64,000 nt of DNA from UBA10677 sp045532295 (GTDB lineage Bacteria > Bacillota > Clostridia > Christensenellales > Pumilibacteraceae). Below are positions 25,095 to 34,112 of the stretch, piece after piece. The notes under the pieces are model-generated. The model was not told the DNA's origin and did no database searches. It saw only the letters and a program-made list of their open reading frames with translations. The first letter of the stretch is position 1; every line of letters starts with the position of its first letter. The stretch spans positions 61,085 to 125,084 of the forward strand of contig JAZSFP010000011.1 of assembly GCA_045532295.1 (NCBI GenBank). The letters run 5' to 3'. The translations under genes were made by a program, and so were the position numbers.

Positions 25095-26336
25095 ATGAAT
25101 ATTCAAGGACAGTTTGAAGACAAAGAGAAAAAGGCTAAAGAGCCAAAAGTCAAGGCGCTTGGAAAAGCGAGCAGACCGTTAGTTGAAAACGAAAATGAAC
25201 TCGTTTCATTCGGCGTAGACTTTAAAACTTACGATGCTTATAAGGACGTTACTTTTGCAATCAAGCCAAGAAAGACGGTGGAAAAAGTTAAAGCGGAATT
25301 TCTTAGTATGATTACCCGCAACGCTAACGTTGACAAAGGCTTTATTGAGAAGGTTAAAACGATGGACGCGAGCGAATTTATCGAGGCGCACTACTTCGAG
25401 GTTTTCTATTTCTCTAACCTCAGTTTTAACACTTCGTCGACCGAGGCTACTTACGACTATCGCAAGACGGGAAAGTATACCGTGCAAACCTCTACTGACT
25501 CAAACGGTAAGGTTACTTCTACGGTAACTCCTGAAACCGAGCGAGTTTACGCCGGCTCAATCACGCATACTTATAGCCACAATCGTAAAAAGGCAAAGTA
25601 CTGCGCGTCGCATATATTTCCAAAGGATACTTACTACAAGATTTTCGACGCTAAGCAAGAGGATATTTTCCCTCAACAAGAAAATTCGTCGTTATTCGTT
25701 TTCCGTCCTTGGCAAAAGAAAATGCTTAGGCATTTTAAATTCGACGAACGCTCAAGAGTGATAGCCGGAAGTGATAACAGACCCCTCGACTACATAGTAA
25801 AAGATTACGCGAAAGCAACTTTATCCGACGCTACCGCGTACATCACGAGTCTTGATATAAACCAGATTTTACTCTTCCCCGTTTGGAATATTTCCGTTGA
25901 GTATAACGGCAAAACATACACTTCTCTGTTCTCGGACGAGAGCGTAAAAATTCCTTTTACCGAAGACTGTTGCTCTCTTCCGCTCTGCGTTCCCTCCGGC
26001 GCGCAAAAGGGTTTTAACGCTTTAACTAATATTATGGTTGCGATTACCATAATTGACTTGATTGCGCAAATTGCGTTTTTAGCAATATTCCCGGGCTGGT
26101 ACAAACTCGCGCCCGTTATTGCCAAAATAGTAGACGTGTGGCTTGTTTGTCTATTCCCCACGCCCGTTAATAATAATTCAAAATCAAAGTATTTAAGCGC
26201 GTTCACTTTAGGCGCGGAGTACGAGCATCGAAAAACCGGCACTCTCCTTCGTTTCTTTGCTACGCTCGCCTTCGTTGCTATTAAGATAGTTGCGTATATC
26301 TTAATGGGCGCGTTTAACGGCATCGTCGTAACCTAA
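25095..26336 (+). CDS. Membrane protein of unknown function
   Basis: A 413-residue protein with a charged, Lys-rich N-terminus, about 290 soluble residues, then two hydrophobic helices near 312-350 (IMVAITIIDLIAQIAFLAIF) and one near 390-408. The soluble part contains the tract SNLSFNTSSTEATYDYRKTG and a TYTSLF stretch, reminiscent in style of the zinc-ribbon membrane protein at 14367-15458, but it lacks cysteine knuckles. No family recognised. It is monocistronic, between its own promoter and a terminator. Confidence 0.75.
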   Translation: MNIQGQFEDKEKKAKEPKVKALGKASRPLVENENELVSFGVDFKTYDAYKDVTFAIKPRKTVEKVKAEFLSMITRNANVDKGFIEKVKTMDASEFIEAHYFEVFYFSNLSFNTSSTEATYDYRKTGKYTVQTSTDSNGKVTSTVTPETERVYAGSITHTYSHNRKKAKYCASHIFPKDTYYKIFDAKQEDIFPQQENSSLFVFRPWQKKMLRHFKFDERSRVIAGSDNRPLDYIVKDYAKATLSDATAYITSLDINQILLFPVWNISVEYNGKTYTSLFSDESVKIPFTEDCCSLPLCVPSGAQKGFNALTNIMVAITIIDLIAQIAFLAIFPGWYKLAPVIAKIVDVWLVCLFPTPVNNNSKSKYLSAFTLGAEYEHRKTGTLLRFFATLAFVAIKIVAYILMGAFNGIVVT

Positions 26337-26341
26337 AAAAT

Positions 26342-26375
26342 AAAAGCCTCGAAGATTAAACTTCGGGGCTTTTCG
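26342..26375. terminator. Bidirectional terminator
   Basis: AAAGCCTCGAAG, loop ATTAAA, CTTCGGGGCTTTT. It lies between convergent genes and has T or A runs on both sides. Confidence 0.85.
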
Positions 26376-26396
26376 TATTAAAATTTATATACCGTA

Positions 26397-27128
26397 TTAA
26401 ATTTTTTCGAGCGGTGTCTTAACTTCGGGGCAGGGAATAGCCGTCGATAGTACGGGCATTTTAGGAGCAATATACTCGATTGCGTTAAGAAGAACGGTAC
26501 GGATTTTCTCGTTCTTGTAAGTGGGTAGCGTTTCGTGGCCGGGACGGAAGTAGAATACTTTACCGTAACCGCGGTTATACACTAAGCCCGAACGACAAAC
26601 CTCTCCGCCCTTAAACCAACTGATGAAAACGAGTTCGTCAGGAGCGGGAACGTTAAAGGGCTCGCCGTACATTTCTTCGTGTTCAAGGTCGATATACTGT
26701 CCCACTCCGCGAGCAATGGGATGAGCAGGGTTTACTACCCAAACACGCTCGTTCTCGCCACACTCACGCCAAGAAAGTTGTCCGCCTCCGCCGATAATCT
26801 TTCTAAAAGGCTTGGACATATGTCCGCTATGAAGAACCATAAGACCCATACCGCGATTTACGTACTCGACGATAAGGTCGGAAACTTTGTCGTCTACTCT
26901 ACCGTGATACCAGTGTCCCCAAAGCACTAAAACATCCGTCTCTTTAAGGACTTCTTCGGTAAGGTTACTGCCGTCAGGGTTATCGCTATCGCCGTAAACG
27001 AAAAACTTAACTTCGTGATGCTCCGCTAAAAACGAGCGAAGGCACTCGTTCATACCCTCGGGATAGTTTGCCTTGCCCTCGGCGTTATCCATACTCGGAT
27101 TGTATTCAGTAAATAAGGTTACTCTCAT
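26397..27128 (-). CDS. thuA: ThuA-like (trehalose utilisation) protein
   Basis: A 243-residue class I glutamine-amidotransferase-like fold of the ThuA family: DVLVLWGHWYHGRV, GMGLMVLHSGHMSKPF and the late FYFRPGHETLPTY are the family's conserved blocks. ThuA acts with a ThuB-type Gfo/Idh dehydrogenase in 3-keto-disaccharide metabolism in rhizobia. Here it is the last gene of a minus-strand sugar cluster with two such dehydrogenases and an isomerase, 15 bases after the preceding gene, which supports a similar pathway. The substrate sugar is not known. Confidence 0.88.
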   Translation of the reverse strand: MRVTLFTEYNPSMDNAEGKANYPEGMNECLRSFLAEHHEVKFFVYGDSDNPDGSNLTEEVLKETDVLVLWGHWYHGRVDDKVSDLIVEYVNRGMGLMVLHSGHMSKPFRKIIGGGGQLSWRECGENERVWVVNPAHPIARGVGQYIDLEHEEMYGEPFNVPAPDELVFISWFKGGEVCRSGLVYNRGYGKVFYFRPGHETLPTYKNEKIRTVLLNAIEYIAPKMPVLSTAIPCPEVKTPLEKI

Positions 27129-27143
27129 ATTTTTACTCCAAAA

Positions 27144-28232
27144 TTAGTCGAAGAAATAGGGCTTGCCCGTCTTTTCAGACTCGTAAATGCCTTCCAAAAT
27201 TCTGGTTACGCAAGCGGCTTGCTCAGCAGTAACGAACAGTTCGCCCTTACCTAAGATTGCGTTTACAAAGCACGCTGCCTCGAGGTCGCGGGGGTCTCCA
27301 CCGCCCGTGCCTTCGTAGAAGTCTACCTTGCCTGCTTTGAGGTTAGGAAGAGTTACGAACTGACGGTTGTTGCGAACGCCGTTAAGACGAAGTTCACCTT
27401 CAGCGGGCATATCCGCGCCACCCTTTTCTCCGCAGATAAGCGTAACCGCCTCTTTAGCGTCGATATAGTTAAGCGCCCAAGAAGAACGAAGGTTGATGAG
27501 CGCGCCGTTCTTCATTACGACGAAACCGAACGCTGCGTCCTCAGCGGTAAATCTTTCGGTGTCCCAGTCTCCCCAAGCGTTACCGGTGCCCGTCTGCTTA
27601 TTGAGTTTGTGGAAAGTCTTGCCTACGCAGTAAGCAGGCTCGTAGTTGTTCATCATAAAGAGGGTAAGGTCGAGCGCGTGCGTTCCGATATCAATAAGCG
27701 GACCACCGCCTTGCTTTTCTTCGTCGATAAACACGCCCCAAGTAGGTACTGCGCGTCTTCTGATTGCAGTGGCCTCAGCGTAGTAGATTTCGCCGAACTC
27801 GTCCTCTTCGCAAAGTCCCTTAAGATACAAACTGTCCTTTCTAAAGCGGTTTTGATAACCGATAGTGAGTATCTTACCCGACTTATCGCGAGCCTCAATC
27901 ATCTTCTTTGCCTCTTCGTAGTTCATCGCCATAGGCTTTTCACACATTACGTGCTTGCCTGCGTTAAGCGCGTCTACGGTTATACGGCAATGCTCACTGT
28001 TGTGCGTAAGTACTAAAACTGCGTCGATGCTCTCGTCTTTGAGAAGTCCTTTGTAGTCCTCGTAAACTTTGCTCTCTTCAGTACCAAAGTTAATCTTTGC
28101 TTGTTCAGCGCGCTCAACTACGATATCACAAAACGCTACGAGTTCACTGTTAGGGTTTGCCTTGTGAGCAGGCATATGCTTTCCTCTTGCAATACCGCCA
28201 CAGCCGATTACGCCTATTCTTACTTTTTCCAT
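27144..28232 (-). CDS. Gfo/Idh/MocA-family oxidoreductase
   Basis: A 362-residue NAD(P)-dependent sugar dehydrogenase. The Rossmann motif is RIGVIGCGGIARGKHMPA at the N-terminus, the catalytic lysine lies in MCEKPMA near residue 97, and DIGTHALDLTLFMM is the family's second-domain motif with the conserved histidine. It is part of the four-gene run 30355-26397. The enzyme probably oxidises a ring hydroxyl of a sugar, inositol or disaccharide. Confidence 0.93.
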   Translation of the reverse strand: MEKVRIGVIGCGGIARGKHMPAHKANPNSELVAFCDIVVERAEQAKINFGTEESKVYEDYKGLLKDESIDAVLVLTHNSEHCRITVDALNAGKHVMCEKPMAMNYEEAKKMIEARDKSGKILTIGYQNRFRKDSLYLKGLCEEDEFGEIYYAEATAIRRRAVPTWGVFIDEEKQGGGPLIDIGTHALDLTLFMMNNYEPAYCVGKTFHKLNKQTGTGNAWGDWDTERFTAEDAAFGFVVMKNGALINLRSSWALNYIDAKEAVTLICGEKGGADMPAEGELRLNGVRNNRQFVTLPNLKAGKVDFYEGTGGGDPRDLEAACFVNAILGKGELFVTAEQAACVTRILEGIYESEKTGKPYFFD

Positions 28233-28268
28233 TTTGATTTGCTCCTTTTTTTAACTATTTATTATTGC

Positions 28269-29234
28269 TTAAACCCACCACATTGCGCCGGGCTTTTCTT
28301 TTACGATCTTGTCTTTAAGGAAGTTAACTGCTTTTTCAAGACCTTCCTTTGCGGACATTAAGCCGTCCTCGTGCTCAATAGAAATACTATCGTCGTAGCC
28401 GTTTACCAAAAGCGCGGAGAGAATATTTCTCCAAGTGCTATCGTCGTTACCGTAACCCATAGTACGGAAAGACCACGAACGGTTCTTCACGTCGCCGTAG
28501 GGCTTGGTGTCAAGAACGCCGTTCTTTCTCGAATTAACGGGGTTGATGAGAGTGTCTTTTGCGTGGAAGTAATGGATTGCGTCGCCAAGTTCGTAGATAA
28601 CGTCAACGATATCCATACCTTGCCAGATAAGGTGCGAAGGGTCGAGGTTTGCGCCGATAATAGGACCTACCGCAGCGCGAAGACGGAGCAAGGTTTCAGG
28701 GTTATAAACGCAGAAACCGGGGTGCATTTCAAGAGCAATCTTCTTTACGCCGTTCGCCTCGGCAAATTTAACTTCTTCCTTCCAGTAGGGAATAAGCACT
28801 TCGTTCCATTGATAGTCGAGAACATCAAGATACTCGTTAGGCCAGGGGCAAGTTACCCACGAAGGCTGTTTAGCGTCGGGGTCGGAGCCGGGGCAACCGG
28901 AAAAGGTTACTATTCTGTCAACGCCGATTTGACCTGCAAGAACGCAAGCCGCTCTAAAGTCTTCCTCAAAACCCTTTGCAATCTCGGGGTTGGGATGAAC
29001 GGGGTTGCCGTGAACGGAAAGCGCGCTAATCGTCATATTATATTTTTTGAAGGTTGCCATAAGTTCGTCGCGCTTTGCTTTATCTTTACAAAGAATTTTA
29101 GCGTCTGCGTGAGCAGTACCGGGGTAACCACCTACGCCAAGTTCGAACTGGGGCACGCCAAGCGAGGAAAGATACTTCAAACTCTCGTCAAGACTCATAC
29201 CGCCTAAAACACCACTTACTACACTTAATTTCAT
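28269..29234 (-). CDS. Sugar phosphate isomerase/epimerase (xylose-isomerase-like TIM barrel)
   Basis: A 321-residue TIM-barrel protein of the IolE/IolI type. GVGGYPGTAHAD, IALEMHPGFCVYNPETLL, IGANLDPSHLIWQGMD and SIEHEDGL supply the usual Glu/His/Asp metal ligands. Such proteins epimerise or dehydrate keto-sugars or inosose, fitting the adjacent dehydrogenases. It follows the first dehydrogenase gene after a small terminator-like hairpin (29262-29286), so expression may be partly reduced relative to that gene. Confidence 0.9.
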   Translation of the reverse strand: MKLSVVSGVLGGMSLDESLKYLSSLGVPQFELGVGGYPGTAHADAKILCKDKAKRDELMATFKKYNMTISALSVHGNPVHPNPEIAKGFEEDFRAACVLAGQIGVDRIVTFSGCPGSDPDAKQPSWVTCPWPNEYLDVLDYQWNEVLIPYWKEEVKFAEANGVKKIALEMHPGFCVYNPETLLRLRAAVGPIIGANLDPSHLIWQGMDIVDVIYELGDAIHYFHAKDTLINPVNSRKNGVLDTKPYGDVKNRSWSFRTMGYGNDDSTWRNILSALLVNGYDDSISIEHEDGLMSAKEGLEKAVNFLKDKIVKEKPGAMWWV

Positions 29235-29261
29235 TTTTTAATCCTCCGATTTTATTACATA

Positions 29262-29286
29262 AAAAAGCCGTGGCGAGTCGCCACAA
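29262..29286 (-). terminator. Intercistronic terminator-like hairpin
   Basis: On the minus strand GTGGCG, ACT, CGCCAC followed by GGCTTTTTT, between the dehydrogenase and isomerase genes. It may be a partial attenuator inside the cluster. Confidence 0.65.
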
Positions 29287-29293
29287 CTTTTCT

Positions 29294-30355
29294 TTAGATT
29301 TCTTTAATTATTGCTTGACCAAGGCGCGCGGACTCCTTCGCCGCTTCCATAACGCCGAATACGCGCATAACTTGTCTCTTTTGTACCGTCGTGGGCGTTC
29401 CCTTTAAGATAGCGTCCATAAAGTTAGAGTAGAACGCGTTGCCGTCGCCACGGATAATTTCGAGGGGAAGTTCTTCCTGCGTTTCCTCTCTTCTTTTCGC
29501 CATAGTACGAGTAAAGCCGTTACCTGCAGTTACCACCTGAAGTTTATCGTCCTCACGCTGTTTTACGCGAACTATTCTGCCGTTTAACTCCCAGTCGGTT
29601 ACTTCGCCCGTACCGTTTACGCCGTAAACTCTCCAGCGAGGAAGAGGTAAGAAGGTGTTCGTTTCTACGACGATTTGGTAAATCACGCCACTTTTGAAAG
29701 TTATTTCAAGATTAAACGCGTCGTCAACGTCTTCGCCCTGCTCGAAAGAATAGGTCGAATATACGCTTACTACGGGTTCGTCGAACATTAAAAGCGCTTG
29801 GTCGATGAGGTGAACGCCCCAGTCGAGCATCATTCCTCCGCCCTGGCTTGCTTTCTTTCTCCACGCGCCGGGAATACCGTTGCAACCTAAAACTCTCGAC
29901 TCCACTCTGTAAACTCTACCGATACAGCCGTTATCTACGATATTTTTAGCGGTCAAGAAGTCGCTGTCCCAACGACGATTTTGGTGAGGCGAGAACACTA
30001 CGCCTGCTTTTTCAGTAGCCTCGTACATTTTTGCGGTCTCTTCGCTGTTCATTGCGGCGGGCTTTTCAACGATAATATTTTTTCCGCACTCTGCCGCCTT
30101 TACTACGTATTCGCAGTGGCTATCGTTAGGCGTAGAAACCAAAACGAGTTTAATGTCCTTATCGTTCCAGATCTCGTCTGCGCTATTAAAAGCGTGAAAG
30201 CCAAGGCTTTTTGCAAAATCAACTCTTGCAGGATTAGTGTCGTAAATACCTGCAATCTCAAGTTTTTCGGGATAGTTGCTGTCGTTAAGTCTTTTGATAA
30301 TGTGCTGACGGTGGCAGTTGCCCATTCCACCGTAGCCGATAATTGCCATTTTCAT
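29294..30355 (-). CDS. Gfo/Idh/MocA-family oxidoreductase
   Basis: A 353-residue NAD(P)-dependent sugar dehydrogenase paralogous to the one at 27144-28232. The N-terminal AIIGYGGMGNCHRQHI is the cofactor loop, NIIVEKPAAMN carries the catalytic lysine, and LDWGVHLIDQALLMF is the second-domain motif. It is the first gene of the minus-strand sugar cluster and lies divergent to the AraC regulator at 30524, its probable controller. AAAGGAA precedes the ATG at slightly long spacing. Confidence 0.92.
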   Translation of the reverse strand: MKMAIIGYGGMGNCHRQHIIKRLNDSNYPEKLEIAGIYDTNPARVDFAKSLGFHAFNSADEIWNDKDIKLVLVSTPNDSHCEYVVKAAECGKNIIVEKPAAMNSEETAKMYEATEKAGVVFSPHQNRRWDSDFLTAKNIVDNGCIGRVYRVESRVLGCNGIPGAWRKKASQGGGMMLDWGVHLIDQALLMFDEPVVSVYSTYSFEQGEDVDDAFNLEITFKSGVIYQIVVETNTFLPLPRWRVYGVNGTGEVTDWELNGRIVRVKQREDDKLQVVTAGNGFTRTMAKRREETQEELPLEIIRGDGNAFYSNFMDAILKGTPTTVQKRQVMRVFGVMEAAKESARLGQAIIKEI

Positions 30356-30523
30356 CTAAGTAGTAATTCCTTTCCCCTGTGGGTTGTAATTTTTTTGCAT
30401 AAATCAGTTGACTTACTTTTCCTATAATGATATAATAACACCAAATATTGATTATTTCAATAGCATAATCACACAAAACCTTTTCAAATATTGACTTCTT
30501 GACTTTTAAGGAGTAAAACGCTT

Positions 30524-31315
30524 ATGAAAAACGTAGTTTACGAATACTTTCACGACAAGGACACTAAACTTCATATAAGTCTTGGACGGAGCAACGTAGC
30601 CTTCGACCACTTTCATCGCTCGGTGGAAGTTCTTTTCGTGCTTAAGGGCAAAGTAAAAACCACCGTGGGTAACGAGACCTTTATTGCAAGCGCGGGGGAT
30701 ATTATTTTCGTGCATAACTACTACGTGCACTCCTTCTTCCCCGAGACCGATTACGAAAAAATCTTCTTCGTTATCCCGTTTGATTATTCGCATAGCGTTG
30801 ATAAAGTATTACTTAACTCTACTCTTCCCTCGCATCTATCCGATAAAAAATTTAACCGCACGCTTTTACCCTACGTTAAGAAACTTTACGAGGATAAGTC
30901 TCTTCCAAAGATGGTAGTTCAAGGGTACTTGAGCGTTATTATGGGCTCGCTGTTTGCTCACTACACGCTCTTGCCCGTGGAAAAGCCGAGCAACATTGAG
31001 TTTATGGTGGACGTTCTTCATTACATTGACGAGCACTACTCCGAGGAACTTACGCTTGATAGTATCGCCACTACTTTCGGTTATAACAAGTATTACTTCT
31101 CGCGTCTTTTTAACAGTTACATAGGCGAGAGTTTATCGAATTATATAAACGTAGTTCGTATTCAGCATTTTATTCGCCTAACGGAAAAAGAGGAATCCGT
31201 TCCCGTCGCTAAACTTGCTTTCGATTGCGGATTTGACTCGCTCACTACTTTTTATAGGTATTTCAATAAACTATACGGCAAAACTCCCAAGGAATATTTA
31301 ATGGAAAAAAGATAG
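30524..31315 (+). CDS. AraC-family transcriptional regulator
   Basis: A 263-residue regulator with an N-terminal cupin sensor (FDHFHRSVEVLFVLKGKVK and DIIFVHNYYVHSF give the metal/sugar-binding barrel) and a C-terminal AraC double helix-turn-helix (LTLDSIATTFGYNKYYFSRLF and VPVAKLAFDCGFDSLTTFYR, ending in YGKTPKEY). It is divergent from the sugar cluster, so it probably activates it in response to its substrate. AAGGAG precedes the ATG. Confidence 0.93.
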   Translation: MKNVVYEYFHDKDTKLHISLGRSNVAFDHFHRSVEVLFVLKGKVKTTVGNETFIASAGDIIFVHNYYVHSFFPETDYEKIFFVIPFDYSHSVDKVLLNSTLPSHLSDKKFNRTLLPYVKKLYEDKSLPKMVVQGYLSVIMGSLFAHYTLLPVEKPSNIEFMVDVLHYIDEHYSEELTLDSIATTFGYNKYYFSRLFNSYIGESLSNYINVVRIQHFIRLTEKEESVPVAKLAFDCGFDSLTTFYRYFNKLYGKTPKEYLMEKR

Positions 31316-31317
31316 AA

Positions 31318-31346
31318 AAAGGGCGACTTTAGGTCGCCTTTTGTCG
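31318..31346 (+). terminator. Intrinsic terminator
   Basis: AGGGCGAC, TTTA, GGTCGCCTTTTG, just after the AraC stop codon. Confidence 0.82.
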
Positions 31347-31362
31347 TGAATTTTTAATACCG

Positions 31363-31989
31363 TTATTGAGTTTTCAGTACTTTTTTGACTTTTAAATAAT
31401 TTTCTTGCAAAGGGAATAACGCCTTTTTTACGCTCTTAATTTTATATCCGCCGGAATTGACTTCAGCGTACTGACCGTCCTTTTTATACTCTCTTATGAG
31501 CGCGCCCTGGGGAATAAAACGGCTATCACTTATTGATATATAGAGGTTAAAATATCTGCGAAGTCCGCTTATAAGGTTTTCTAGTTTTTTGCGGTTTTTT
31601 CTATTAAAGGGCAAGCCGTCGAGGTTGATATAAACTTCTCTAACCGCTAAATTATAGTTAGCGAGAAACTGCGCTTTGCGATAGTCGATTACGCTTAAAG
31701 CGTTCATCTTTTTTCTAAAGGGAAGGTCGAGGAAAAACAGTTTGCCGTAGTACTTAACCTCTCGCATAGGCACGGTTCTACGCATAGCGTTTGAACGCTG
31801 ATAAACGATATACTCGCTCACTTTCATATTGCCAAAGGGAATTTCGCCCACGGCAAAGAGCGTTTCGCCGTTCTCTTCTTTTACGGCAAGAAGTTCGTCG
31901 TTATCGAGGTACTCGTTACACTCGCTTACCGATTTTTCCAAAAAATGCTTGCGCTTTGCGTTCACTTCGCCTATACAATAAGTAATCAT
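31363..31989 (-). CDS. Unknown protein
   Basis: A 208-residue soluble basic protein of no family I recognise. Features are an N-terminal MITYCIGEVNAKRKHFLEKS, a middle AVREVYINLDGLPFNRKNRKKLENL and ISISDSRFIPQGALIREYKK; the pattern of hydrophobic strands and charged turns suggests a globular alpha/beta fold. AAGGAG precedes the ATG. It is isolated between the AraC gene and an isomerase gene read away from it. Confidence 0.7.
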   Translation of the reverse strand: MITYCIGEVNAKRKHFLEKSVSECNEYLDNDELLAVKEENGETLFAVGEIPFGNMKVSEYIVYQRSNAMRRTVPMREVKYYGKLFFLDLPFRKKMNALSVIDYRKAQFLANYNLAVREVYINLDGLPFNRKNRKKLENLISGLRRYFNLYISISDSRFIPQGALIREYKKDGQYAEVNSGGYKIKSVKKALFPLQENYLKVKKVLKTQ

Positions 31990-32094
31990 ATCTATCTCCT
32001 TGGCTCAATTATTTCCCACTTTTTTATTTTAATACCTTGACAAACGCCTTTTATTGATATATAATGAACCTATTAAATTTCAAAGGAGTTTTTT

Positions 32095-32934
32095 ATGAAA
32101 ATCGTTACGCCCGTTGGGGACACTTTAGTAAACAAAGTAGGCGACAAAGAGGCTATTCGCCTTATCAAAGAGGCTGGCTTTGACGGATACGATTATACCG
32201 TTTCAAACGGCGCTCATAGAATTTATCAAGAGGACGGGCTTGAGTACGCAAAAGAAATCCGCGCTTACGCAGATAGCATCGGTATTCCTTGTCTTCAGGC
32301 TCACGCGCCCTTCGGCTATATCGGAGGCGAGGCTGACTTTGATAAGTTCGTTTCACTTCACACTCGTATGCTCGAGGTTTGCAATATCCTCGGCTGTCCG
32401 CTCGTAGTAATCCACCCTGCGAATAACTTCTCAGCAGAAGACAACTACAAATATTTATACCAAAAACTTCTTCCCCTCGCGGAAAAGTACGGCGTTAAGA
32501 TTGCTACTGAAAATATGTGGAACTGGCGCGTTCCCGGTCGCTTGACTATCCCCGCTGCGTGCGGAACGGCGGAAGATTTTAACGCGCATATCGATATTGC
32601 GAACTCGCAGTTTATGACGGGCTGTCTTGATATAGGCCACGCCGAAATGCCTTTCTCTCCCGGCGCAGAGAAAATGATTAAAGCAATGGGCAAAAACGTA
32701 GGCGCGCTCCATATCCACGACAATAACCTTATTGACGACGAACATATCTACCCCTACTGCGGTAGAATTGACTGGCAACCTATTTTGGACGCGTTACGCG
32801 AAATAAATTATAGCGGAGTTCTTACCTTTGAGTGTTCCTCTCTTTACAGTAAAGTACCCGCGCCCCTAACCGTTCCGGCGTTAAAATTCCTTTGCGAAAT
32901 AGGTAAATATTTTGCATCGGAAATCGAGAAATAA
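32095..32934 (+). CDS. Sugar phosphate isomerase/epimerase
   Basis: A 279-residue TIM-barrel protein of the xylose-isomerase-like family. The metal-site segments are LQAHAPFGYIGG, LVVIHPANNF, KIATENMWNW, GCLDIGHAEM and GVLTFECSS, the last with the conserved glutamate. Only 15 to 20 per cent like the isomerase at 28269 by eye. It is monocistronic, with AAAGGAG before the ATG and a terminator after it. Likely epimerises a keto-sugar; substrate unknown. Confidence 0.9.
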   Translation: MKIVTPVGDTLVNKVGDKEAIRLIKEAGFDGYDYTVSNGAHRIYQEDGLEYAKEIRAYADSIGIPCLQAHAPFGYIGGEADFDKFVSLHTRMLEVCNILGCPLVVIHPANNFSAEDNYKYLYQKLLPLAEKYGVKIATENMWNWRVPGRLTIPAACGTAEDFNAHIDIANSQFMTGCLDIGHAEMPFSPGAEKMIKAMGKNVGALHIHDNNLIDDEHIYPYCGRIDWQPILDALREINYSGVLTFECSSLYSKVPAPLTVPALKFLCEIGKYFASEIEK

Positions 32935-32939
32935 TAGTT

Positions 32940-32966
32940 AAGCCCAACCGTTTTGGTTGGGCTTTT
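32940..32966. terminator. Intrinsic terminator
   Basis: AGCCCAACC, GTTTT, GGTTGGGCTTTT, between convergent genes. Confidence 0.9.
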
Positions 32967-32969
32967 AAT

Positions 32970-34013
32970 TTACTTTTTCATTTTTCTTCTAATCCTATTG
33001 AGGTGGCGTTCAAAACTTCCGCTGTTTATAAACTCGGCGAGCGCGTACTGTTCCATTACGGGAACGGAGCAAGAAAATCCGCCCAAGATTTTATCGTATA
33101 GGGGAAGTAGCGCGTCGGGTAAAATCATATAGCCCATACGCATTGAAGGTGAAAGACTTTTAGAGAAAGTATTAATATAAATTACTCTGCCCTCGCCGTC
33201 CAAAGCGTAAAGCGATTCTACGGGGTTGCCGGGCTTAAAAAATTCGCTCGCAAAGTCGTCCTCGATAATGTATCCGCCTCGCCTTTTCATAAGGTTGAGG
33301 TATTCGTGGCGTTTAGAGGCGGTTGCCGTTACTCCCGAGGGGAAACTTGAAAAGGGGGTTACGTGCAGAACGTCGAACTGCTTACTTGAAAGTTGCTCGC
33401 TCTCTATTCCGTCCTTGCCCATTTTAAGCGGTTGGGTCTTTACCCCGAGCCCGTTATAAACGGACAAAATCATCTCATAGCAAGGCTCTTCCACGCCGTA
33501 AATCTTTTCGCGCCCCAAAATCTTAACGGCACACTCGTAAAGTTGCTCCGAGCCCGAGCCTATTATAATGTTTTTAGGCTGAACGACCATTTTGCGATAG
33601 CGGTACAAATAATCGCATAGCGCGTTGCGAAGTTCCGCTACCCCCTTGTTAGGCGACTTAATAAAAAGTTTATCCTCTTTCTCGGCAATGACTTTTCGTA
33701 CCGCTTTAATCCATACGGTATGCTCAAAGTCCGCTTTGCTTTTCGTAGGCTCGTCCACAAGATAAACGAAAGTGGGATTGTCTTCCCCTCTTACGACGAT
33801 ATTTTCCAAAGGACAAACGAAATACCCCCTCTTTTCCTCAGAGTAAATATAGCCCTCTTCGTAAAGAAGAGCGTACGCTTTTTCTACCGTTATTACGCTT
33901 ACGCCCCATTTGTCCGCCGTAACGCGCTTTGAGGGTAGTTTGGAAGTTGCGGAATATACTCCGCTCAGTATCCCTTTTTTTATCTCGTCGTATATTAAGT
34001 AATACTTCTTCAT
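32970..34013 (-). CDS. pdxR: MocR/PdxR-type regulator, C-terminally short
   Basis: A GntR winged helix (residues 1-70: DEIKKGILSGVYSATSKLPS, WGVSVITVEKAYALLYEEGY) fused to a fold-type I aminotransferase domain. The PLP-lysine lies in NTFSKSLSPSMRMGY. At 347 residues it lacks roughly the last 90-100 residues of a usual MocR protein: it stops just after HLNRIRRKMKK and a terminator follows directly. The gene is divergent from a pyridoxal kinase, the classic PdxR arrangement that senses PLP, so regulation of vitamin B6 salvage is likely. Whether the short form still binds PLP properly is uncertain. Confidence 0.85.
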   Translation of the reverse strand: MKKYYLIYDEIKKGILSGVYSATSKLPSKRVTADKWGVSVITVEKAYALLYEEGYIYSEEKRGYFVCPLENIVVRGEDNPTFVYLVDEPTKSKADFEHTVWIKAVRKVIAEKEDKLFIKSPNKGVAELRNALCDYLYRYRKMVVQPKNIIIGSGSEQLYECAVKILGREKIYGVEEPCYEMILSVYNGLGVKTQPLKMGKDGIESEQLSSKQFDVLHVTPFSSFPSGVTATASKRHEYLNLMKRRGGYIIEDDFASEFFKPGNPVESLYALDGEGRVIYINTFSKSLSPSMRMGYMILPDALLPLYDKILGGFSCSVPVMEQYALAEFINSGSFERHLNRIRRKMKK

Positions 34014-34055
34014 AAAAACCTCGTCTGGTCTTATATAATATGTTGATTTTGGTTA

Positions 34056-34084
34056 TTTACATAATACCACTTTCGTGTTATAAT
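34056..34084 (+). promoter_or_regulatory. pdxK promoter
   Basis: TTTACA (34056-34061), 17-bp spacer, TATAAT (34079-34084), then GAGGAGG and the ATG at 34113. The 99-base region shared with pdxR is where the regulator would bind. Confidence 0.75.
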
Positions 34085-34112
34085 GTAAAGGAAATCGAGG
34101 AGGTTTATTATA

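Noticed and set aside
28371..29207. 278-codon open frame on the plus strand
   Set aside because: It is antisense to the isomerase at 28269-29234, which has clear motifs; composition is that of a shadow frame and there is no ribosome site.
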